20,445 nt of DNA from assembly GCA_037140615.1 (NCBI GenBank), contig JBAXED010000067.1, positions 1 through 20,445 of the forward strand. Reading direction: 5' to 3'. This DNA comes from CAINVV01 sp037140615 (GTDB lineage Bacteria > Bacteroidota > Bacteroidia > Bacteroidales > Prolixibacteraceae). The translations under genes and the position numbers were made by a program. Shown one piece after another: positions 14,939 to 20,445 of this stretch; position 1 is the stretch's first letter; the number at the start of each line of letters is the position of its first letter. Below the pieces are notes generated by a model. It made no database searches. It was not told where the DNA came from and was given only the letters and a program-made list of their open reading frames with translations.

Positions 14939-16484
14939 GTTCTTCAAGCAAGGCTTTGACATTCTTGTGAATAAGGGGAGCGGTTTCCGGTCCGAGGGAG
15001 TTGACTTCGCCGTAAGGGGCACCATCGCGTCCATAGGTATAGGGTGCTTTCTGGTCCCACTGACTTTTGGGAACGATGTATCCGATTTCGTCGTTGGCAA
15101 GACCGAACATGAATTTGTATTTTCCCGGCATCAACTCCCTGATGGAGGGTACTTCGACGGGCGCTATTTTAAAATCCTGGCCTTCGGGAGATTCAACACC
15201 ACCATTAAGTATTTCAGGATACAACTCTCCTGGGATAGTTACCATGGATATTGGCCCGATTTTTACAACGGCCAATTCTGATTTCATTTTCATCCAGCCG
15301 GAGGTACCCCTTTTCATCACGCCAAGCATAGCGGCAAGTTTGAACATGGTGTTCTCCAATGGGAACAGGATTGTTTTTGCGACTATTGAGATAGATGCGG
15401 AGTCGATCACTTCATCCGGTTTTGCCATAGCCTGAAGTGCCAGATTGGCCATTTGTTTGCCCTGGGCCGCGGCTTTTTCGAAGGTCGGGGCTTTAAATTC
15501 TTCGCCTGAAAATGGGTCTTTCACTGTAAGCCTGGGATGGGTAGTCATCAGTCCGCCAACAGCACCGCTGGCATAAACGGTAACGCCACCAACTCCTGGT
15601 CTCATCATGCTGTCCTTGCTAAATACACCCTTCTCGATCCCTTCGCGCACAAAATGCGGAAAGTCGGAGGTAAGCAGGAGGTTATCGCTCCAAAGAGTTT
15701 CGGGGTGGTCGCCAAAGGAGATGAGTGTTCCCATTGTTTTACCTGATTCTTTATCGAGGACTTGAATCATCCGGAGGCCGGAATCAAAGACGTCAGGTTT
15801 CCTGGTATCAATAACCAGGGGAATTGCTCCGGTCAAGTCTTGTGAGACTGAGAGACGGGCAGGACGAAGATTTTTGGCAGCTGATTCGATTGCCTTTACA
15901 GCCTGGTTCTTCACATAGTCCATATGGGCTGGGTTTACGCCACTGCCAAAGGGAGTTTTTCCCCAGAGACCAAGCAAATCAGGTCCTTCGTGGGTATGTG
16001 TAGAGGTGATGATGGCGTAAGTGATTCCTGCTTGTTTGGAGACGCGCTCCCTCACATCGATCACATCGTTGTTCATGAATCCGATGGCATCGAGAACGAC
16101 AATGGCCAGCCGGGTTTTACCATCATCGATGACCATTGCACGAGCCCACAGGTCATCATGGATGCCGTTGGCCGGTTTATTGTTGCCGAAGCCGGCGATC
16201 CAGACCGGATCGAATTTTCCATTTCCGTTTCCATCGGTGAAGGTTTCTCCCTCGCCAGGATCATATTCAGCGTTCTTGTTTTTATCGTCCCAGCGATCGG
16301 GAACAGCGGGTGTGATGGGCAAAGCAGAAAATCCGGCAGAGAGCTGAGCAGGGGCATTGTTCAGAATTTTCAAGTCCACTTTATAATCTGGATGCTGGTC
16401 CTTGAGATTGATTCCAAACCAGACCAAAATGATAATTATGAGCAATAAAAATCCGAAGCCTAAGAATTTAAAGAACTTCTTCAT
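14931..16484 (-). CDS. Membrane-anchored neutral/alkaline ceramidase-like protein
   Basis: A 517-residue protein with one N-terminal membrane segment (about residues 6-24) and the rest probably periplasmic. It resembles the N-terminal catalytic domain of neutral non-lysosomal ceramidases, zinc amidases that release fatty acid from ceramide. Candidate zinc-site motifs are present: THTHEGPD (His163, His165), SFGDHPETLW (His260), IPGELYPE and GLANDEIGYIV. The usual catalytic-serine segment (G-D-V-S-P in characterised ceramidases) is represented by SGAVGGLM at 306-313, without that serine, so the reaction may differ. Between residues 66 and 92 there are two aspartate/asparagine-rich loops (D67-x-N-x-N...D75 and D84-x-N-x-N-G-x-x-D92) resembling calcium-binding loops, an insertion relative to the characterised enzymes. 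The gene has its own upstream -7 match and ends against the repeat array. Sphingolipids occur in many Bacteroidota, but a link to them here is inference. Confidence 0.78.
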   Translation of the reverse strand: MKKFFKFLGFGFLLLIIIILVWFGINLKDQHPDYKVDLKILNNAPAQLSAGFSALPITPAVPDRWDDKNKNAEYDPGEGETFTDGNGNGKFDPVWIAGFGNNKPANGIHDDLWARAMVIDDGKTRLAIVVLDAIGFMNNDVIDVRERVSKQAGITYAIITSTHTHEGPDLLGLWGKTPFGSGVNPAHMDYVKNQAVKAIESAAKNLRPARLSVSQDLTGAIPLVIDTRKPDVFDSGLRMIQVLDKESGKTMGTLISFGDHPETLWSDNLLLTSDFPHFVREGIEKGVFSKDSMMRPGVGGVTVYASGAVGGLMTTHPRLTVKDPFSGEEFKAPTFEKAAAQGKQMANLALQAMAKPDEVIDSASISIVAKTILFPLENTMFKLAAMLGVMKRGTSGWMKMKSELAVVKIGPISMVTIPGELYPEILNGGVESPEGQDFKIAPVEVPSIRELMPGKYKFMFGLANDEIGYIVPKSQWDQKAPYTYGRDGAPYGEVNSLGPETAPLIHKNVKALLEELK

Positions 16485-16522
16485 GTTAATAGTTTTTAGC
16501 GATTTGAGACTGTGATTCAGTG

Positions 16523-16530
16523 CAAAGATA
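16523..16530 (-). promoter_or_regulatory. Candidate -7 promoter element for the ceramidase-like gene
   Basis: The minus strand reads TATCTTTG, an exact match to TAnnTTTG, 38 bases before the ATG at 16484. It is back to back with an identical octamer on the plus strand at 16593. Confidence 0.45.
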
Positions 16531-16592
16531 ATAACAGAGTGGATACTATTTTCTAACGAGCTTATAATTAGCTTTAGGAACAGTAATAGTTT

Positions 16593-16600
16593 TATCTTTG
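16593..16600 (+). promoter_or_regulatory. Candidate -7 promoter element for the FecI-like sigma factor gene
   Basis: TATCTTTG matches TAnnTTTG exactly and lies 30 bases before the ATG at 16631, giving a leader of about 23 bases. A weak TTTA lies 16 bases upstream instead of a standard -33 TTTG. The match to the housekeeping element suggests basal rather than autoregulated transcription of the regulators. Confidence 0.45.
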
Positions 16601-16630
16601 AATTATGATTGGAAATAATGTAGTCTATTA

Positions 16631-17242
16631 ATGGGTCAGGAAAATTGCATTAAGTCAGATACTCAATTGTGGAACGATTTCATCAATGGTGACGAAGATG
16701 CATATCGTTTGATCTACGCTACTTATGTCCGGACGCTTTTTAAATACGGGTGCCATTTTGCAAAGGATGAGGCACTTATTAAAGATTCTATTCAGGATGT
16801 ATTTGTTGATCTTTCAAAATATCGTTCACGATTAAACTCAACTGATAACATCAAGCTTTACCTCTTTAAATCACTCAAAAGGAAAATAGTTCGCTCTTTG
16901 GGTAGCAAAAAATTATTTGGGCTAATCGATGATGAAAAAATCCCTTTTTACTATACCGTATCTGTTGAAGAAGAAATCGTCGATAGTGAGCTAAAACGAA
17001 ACAGAATCGAATTGTTGGAAAAAGCCCTTAATGGTTTGAGTCCCAGGCAAAGGGAGGCAATCTATTTAAAATTTGTTTCCGAGTTGAGCTATGAAGAGTT
17101 GAGCAAAGTAATGCAAATGAATTACCAGTCGGCGCGTAACCTTGTTTTCAGAGGACTCGAAAAATTGAGATTGGGTTTTCCACGGGAGTTATTTCTATTT
17201 TTTCTGTCTCTCAGGCGGCCTTTACCTGACTCCACAAAGTAA
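16631..17242 (+). CDS. ECF sigma-70 factor, FecI-like (Bacteroidetes-type)
   Basis: A 203-residue extracytoplasmic-function sigma factor with only regions 2 and 4. Region 2 spans about 22-90 (including IKDSIQDVFVDLSKYR, the RNA-polymerase core- and -10-binding part) and region 4 about 130-181, where LSPRQREAIYLKFVSELSYE begins the -35-binding helix-turn-helix. The C terminus has an unusual hydrophobic tail (PRELFLFFLSL, about 184-194). It is followed 70 bases later by a FecR-type anti-sigma factor and then a SusC receptor with an STN domain, the standard arrangement for cell-surface signalling in Bacteroidota. It should direct transcription of the receptor operon when FecR releases or activates it. 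The ATG at 16631 is well placed after the candidate promoter. Confidence 0.95.
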   Translation: MGQENCIKSDTQLWNDFINGDEDAYRLIYATYVRTLFKYGCHFAKDEALIKDSIQDVFVDLSKYRSRLNSTDNIKLYLFKSLKRKIVRSLGSKKLFGLIDDEKIPFYYTVSVEEEIVDSELKRNRIELLEKALNGLSPRQREAIYLKFVSELSYEELSKVMQMNYQSARNLVFRGLEKLRLGFPRELFLFFLSLRRPLPDSTK

Positions 17243-17312
17243 GTTTCAAAAAATCTTCATTTTACTGAGTACAAAAATCCATTTCTCTGCTTGTATGAGA
17301 AAATGATTGTAC

Positions 17313-18506
17313 ATGCAACCTGCTTCAGAACATAACAGCGTTGAATTTATCCATAATCCGGACTTCGTAGAATGGGTCTTAAGGCCAAGTCAGGAGTCAG
17401 ATCAATATTGGAAGTCGTATCTCGAAGAAAATCCTGGTAGGGCAAAGGAGATATCGCGTGCCCGTTTCATCATTCAATCATTGGTTAGCGATCCAAAAAA
17501 ACTTCCTGAAAGTGAAGTCGCGATATTGTGGAATAAGATTCAACAAACAAAAAATTCCGGCAGAAGGAAAGTGATCCTACTCAAAAGATGGTCTGTTGCT
17601 GCAGGAATACTCATATTAATTGGATTTTCAAGCTTATTTATCATTAAGAATACTGATTCAAAAGTCCAAAAAATAGATTACGCGTCCATTGCTGTTATCA
17701 AACCTTCCGGGAATGAGGTGAAACTGATCCTTTCAAATCGAACGGAAAAAACATTTACCTCCGAAAAAGTTGAGTTAAAATACAGCAAAGAGGGAAAGCT
17801 TGAGACCAAAGAAGGAAAGCAGATTCAGGCCGAAGTTTTAAGCAACAATTTTGAAATTGAGGAGATGAACCAACTGGTCGTTCCTCGTGGCAAGAGATCC
17901 AGCGTTGAACTGGCCGATGGTTCAAAGTTGTGGCTTAATTCCGGAAGTCGTGCGATTTATCCGGTGGTATTTAACAAGAAGAACAGGGAAATTTTTTTGG
18001 AAGGAGAGGGATATCTTGAAGTCGCGCATGATCCCTCAAGACCTTTTTACGTAGTGACCGATCTGGTTAAGGTTAAGGTATTGGGCACAAAGTTCAACAT
18101 CTCGGCCTATAAAGATGACAATCAGGTTTCTGTAGTATTGGTAGAGGGAAGTGTTCAGGCATCCGCAGGTGCACAGAAAGTGGAACTGAAACCTGACCAG
18201 ATCATGAATTATACCATTAACACCTTGGAATTGAGTGTTGAACAAGCAAATGTCCTGGAGTACATTTCCTGGAAAGATGGCTGGATGCTTTGTAACAAAG
18301 AACCGATTGAATCTATTACCACGAAGATATCGAGGTATTATGATGTTAAGATTAGCCATGATGATGCACGGTTAAGCAGCATGACCCTTACTGGGAAACT
18401 AGATCTGAAAAGCAACTGTGAAGAGGTGTTAAAGGTTATTTGCGCTACTGCCCCTATACAATATGAGATCATTGACAATACAGTACACCTGAGAATCAAA
18501 GAATAA
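17313..18506 (+). CDS. FecR-family anti-sigma factor / signal transducer
   Basis: A 398-codon (397-residue) single-span inner-membrane protein that relays the state of the outer-membrane receptor to the sigma factor. The cytoplasmic N-terminal domain (about 1-92) should bind the sigma factor; a membrane segment follows at about 94-112 (AAGILILIGFSSLFII). The periplasmic FecR domain covers about 187-285 (starts LVVPRGKRSSVELADGSKLW, with FLEGEGYLEVAHD and VKVLGTKFNISAY), and the C-terminal DUF4974/STN-like domain about 315-397 (NKEPIESITTKISRYYDVKI). The ATG at 17313 is preferred; a TTG two codons earlier is the only extension. It lies 70 bases after the sigma gene, without an evident promoter, so the two are likely co-transcribed. 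A palindromic element separates it from susC. Confidence 0.94.
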   Translation: MQPASEHNSVEFIHNPDFVEWVLRPSQESDQYWKSYLEENPGRAKEISRARFIIQSLVSDPKKLPESEVAILWNKIQQTKNSGRRKVILLKRWSVAAGILILIGFSSLFIIKNTDSKVQKIDYASIAVIKPSGNEVKLILSNRTEKTFTSEKVELKYSKEGKLETKEGKQIQAEVLSNNFEIEEMNQLVVPRGKRSSVELADGSKLWLNSGSRAIYPVVFNKKNREIFLEGEGYLEVAHDPSRPFYVVTDLVKVKVLGTKFNISAYKDDNQVSVVLVEGSVQASAGAQKVELKPDQIMNYTINTLELSVEQANVLEYISWKDGWMLCNKEPIESITTKISRYYDVKISHDDARLSSMTLTGKLDLKSNCEEVLKVICATAPIQYEIIDNTVHLRIKE

Positions 18507-18559
18507 TACCAACTCATTAAAATAATCTGCCAATGAAGTGACCAAAAAGACAAAAAAAA

Positions 18560-18589
18560 TGACAGGCTATATTGCAGTATAACCTGTCA
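18560..18589. promoter_or_regulatory. 30-bp near-palindrome between fecR and susC
   Basis: Two 15-base arms meet without a gap: TGACAGGCTATATTG and the arm CAGTATAACCTGTCA. They match at 13 of 15 positions, one of the two exceptions being a G.U pair in RNA. An eight-A run precedes it, and GGAGTTTT follows. It could be a terminator or attenuator of the sigma-fecR transcript (stem of seven outer pairs, T tract offset by four bases) or a DNA operator for susC, whose ATG is 55 bases further on. The sequence does not decide between these. Confidence 0.55.
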
Positions 18590-18643
18590 GGAGTTTTAAC
18601 GCCAATCGATAATAATTAAAGCAAATTAAAACCAAACAAATTT

Positions 18644-20445
18644 ATGAAAAAAATCGGGTTATTGGATGCGTGTGTCCAGAACTTTAAAAAATTGATGCTG
18701 ATTATGAAATTAAGTATGCTGATATTGGTTCTTTCCATCGCTACAGCATCTGCCAAAACCAGCTATTCCCAAAACACTAAATTTACGCTGAATTTAGAGA
18801 ACGTCACTGTTAAGGAGCTTTTTGACAAGATTGAGAAAAGCAGTGAATTTATCTTTGTTTATTATGACAACATCATCGATTTAAACAAAGAGGTAAGTGT
18901 AAAAGCTGAAAACGAAACAGTAGAAGAAATTTTGGAGAGTGTGTTCAAATCCTCCGAAAACACTTACAAAGTATTTGACCGACAAATTGTCATTGCAAAG
19001 AAGGAGAGTTCCGAAGCTGATCTTGCTGCCCTTCTCGCGGAGCAGCAACAGAAGAAGCTACTGAAAGGAAAAGTTACAGATGAGAAAGGGGTCGCACTTC
19101 CAGGTGTTTCTGTCGTTGTAAAAGGAACTACAGTAGGTATCACCACCGACACGGATGGGAATTTCAATTTATCGGTTCCCAATGATGCAAAAATTTTGGT
19201 CTTCTCCTTTGTAGGGATGCAAACCCAGGAGCATCCTGTCGGAATAAAATCAACTTTTAAAATTGTACTTACTGAGCAAACAACCGGTTTATCGGAAGTT
19301 GTAGCGATAGGTTACGGAACAAGGACTAAAAAGGATATTACAACAGCCATCTCAACGATTAGTACAGAGTCAATTAACAAAAGTGTTAGCATGTCATCAG
19401 AATTGGCGATGCAAGGAAGAATGACCGGTGTTCAGGTTGCAAGCGGAGGAGGAAACCCAATGTCAAGACCTACAATTCGCATTCGAGGTGTAAATACATG
19501 GGGGGTTTCAACACCGTTGTATATTGTTGATGGCGTACCGGTTACCGAATTTGGTGCCGGGATTGAAGGACAGGAGGACGCCCGTGCAGCCGATGTCCGT
19601 GGACCATTGAACATCATGTCGATGATTGATCCCAACGATATTGAATCCATTTCTGTTTTGAAGGATGCATCTGCCGCCGCTGTATATGGAGTGCGTGCTG
19701 CAAATGGTGTTGTTTTGATCACAACAAAAAAAGGTCGTGGAGACAGACCTGTGGTAGAATTCAGTACAAGGCTCGGTATTCAGAATATCACCCAGAAGAC
19801 AGATGTAATGAATACCCAACAATACACCAAATATCTTAATCAGGTGATGGCTTCCGATCCTACCATTGCCATGAATACTGACAATGTTGGCCTTTTCGAC
19901 GCGACAAATTCGAAATATCTTGGAAATAGTCCGACTTACAATTGGCAGGATGCGATCAAAAGACCGGATGCCATGTTGAAAGATTATTCAGTACGTGTTT
20001 CAGGCGGAACAGCTAAAACCGACTACTTCGTTTCTGTTGGTACTACTAAAAACGAAGGAGCCTTCAGGTACAATTATCTGGATCGGCTATCTGGATCTTT
20101 TAAAGTCAATACACAAGTTAACAACTGGTTAAAGTTGGGAACCAATTTCAGGATCACTTCCGGCAAGGGGATGGATTTCAGTCCAAATTTGGTCAATGCG
20201 GGTTTGTATCCTGCCTGGCAGAAAATTTATGACCCCAATGGTTTATACGGTTATGCATCGACGGTTGTTGGCAGGAAGGCTGATGGCAGTTATTCAACGG
20301 AAAAGTTGTATGGTAACGGAACCCGCGTCAATGAATTGGGTAATACCATGGCGAATGATCAGACCTACAAGTCGATGCGTAACATGGGAAATATCTATGT
20401 GGAAATTGAACCGGTCAAACACCTGAAAATCAGGGGACAGATGAG
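18644..20445 (+). CDS. SusC/RagA-family TonB-linked outer-membrane receptor with STN domain, 3' end cut off
   Basis: The first 600 codons of a receptor that usually has about 1000-1150 residues; the frame is open to the right edge. An extended N terminus with a signal peptide (hydrophobic core about 18-34, cleavage near ASA at 35-37) leads into an STN signalling domain (about 45-115, including NVTVKELFDKIEKSSEFIFV). Then come a carboxypeptidase-D regulatory-like beta sandwich (about 140-212, KGKVTDEKGVALPGVSVVVK), a TonB-box region (LSEVVAIGYGT, 217-227), the plug (about 227-365, with IESISVLKDASAAAVYGVRA and ANGVVLITTKKG) and the first barrel strands. It should import a large substrate, commonly a glycan, with a SusD lipoprotein encoded next. 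The STN domain with FecI/FecR upstream indicates substrate-induced expression by trans-envelope signalling. The substrate cannot be inferred because downstream genes are outside the window. Confidence 0.95.
   Translation, partial: MKKIGLLDACVQNFKKLMLIMKLSMLILVLSIATASAKTSYSQNTKFTLNLENVTVKELFDKIEKSSEFIFVYYDNIIDLNKEVSVKAENETVEEILESVFKSSENTYKVFDRQIVIAKKESSEADLAALLAEQQQKKLLKGKVTDEKGVALPGVSVVVKGTTVGITTDTDGNFNLSVPNDAKILVFSFVGMQTQEHPVGIKSTFKIVLTEQTTGLSEVVAIGYGTRTKKDITTAISTISTESINKSVSMSSELAMQGRMTGVQVASGGGNPMSRPTIRIRGVNTWGVSTPLYIVDGVPVTEFGAGIEGQEDARAADVRGPLNIMSMIDPNDIESISVLKDASAAAVYGVRAANGVVLITTKKGRGDRPVVEFSTRLGIQNITQKTDVMNTQQYTKYLNQVMASDPTIAMNTDNVGLFDATNSKYLGNSPTYNWQDAIKRPDAMLKDYSVRVSGGTAKTDYFVSVGTTKNEGAFRYNYLDRLSGSFKVNTQVNNWLKLGTNFRITSGKGMDFSPNLVNAGLYPAWQKIYDPNGLYGYASTVVGRKADGSYSTEKLYGNGTRVNELGNTMANDQTYKSMRNMGNIYVEIEPVKHLKIRGQM

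Noticed and set aside
15924..16448. A 174-codon open frame on the plus strand opposite the ceramidase-like gene
   Set aside because: It is antisense to a well-supported family protein, has no recognisable domain or signal, and reflects the codon bias of the gene on the other strand.

Overview
The window looks like a chromosomal segment of a Bacteroidota bacterium, probably from the Bacteroidales/Marinilabiliales side; genus cannot be assigned. The evidence is a SusC-type TonB receptor with an STN domain next to a FecI-like sigma factor and a FecR-like anti-sigma factor, a DUF4292 lipoprotein, lipobox-bearing envelope proteins, and several upstream matches to the Bacteroidota -7 element TAnnTTTG (three are the identical octamer TATCTTTG). 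No rRNA, tRNA, CRISPR array, transposase or prophage gene was seen, and no intergenic gap exceeds about 210 bases.

Layout: (1) 1-1069, minus: glutaminyl-peptide cyclotransferase cut by the left edge, divergent from (2) a plus-strand envelope cluster, 1247-7235: polysaccharide flippase, dUTPase, TPR lipoprotein, DUF4292 lipoprotein and an EnvC-like murein hydrolase activator; dUTPase, TPR and DUF4292 genes are 3 bases apart. (3) 7239-8704: a Crp/Fnr-type regulator (minus) divergent from a secreted YceI-family protein (plus), with a near-palindrome between them. (4) 8748-13885, minus: cobalamin-dependent methionine synthase MetH, translationally coupled (ATGA overlap) to an upstream FAD oxidoreductase carrying four clustered cysteines. 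(5) 14101-14781, plus: HAD phosphatase, convergent with (6) 14931-16484, minus: membrane-anchored neutral-ceramidase-like protein. The gap between them is filled entirely by a 9-bp-period inverted repeat array. (7) 16631 to the right edge, plus: sigma factor, FecR, and the first 600 codons of a SusC-type receptor, a trans-envelope signalling and uptake locus whose SusD partner and substrate genes lie beyond the window.

Working together: the envelope cluster combines export of polysaccharide or lipid-linked precursors, outer-membrane lipoproteins and control of septal amidases. The last locus should sense a substrate through the receptor STN domain, relay it to FecR across the inner membrane and release the sigma factor. 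MetH and its partner flavoprotein may form a redox-coupled methionine module, which is inference. Most of the window is ordinary housekeeping and accessory content. The least explained items are the repeat array at 14773-14938, the palindrome before susC at 18560-18589, the FAD/Cys4 partner of MetH, and the ceramidase-like protein without the usual catalytic-serine motif.
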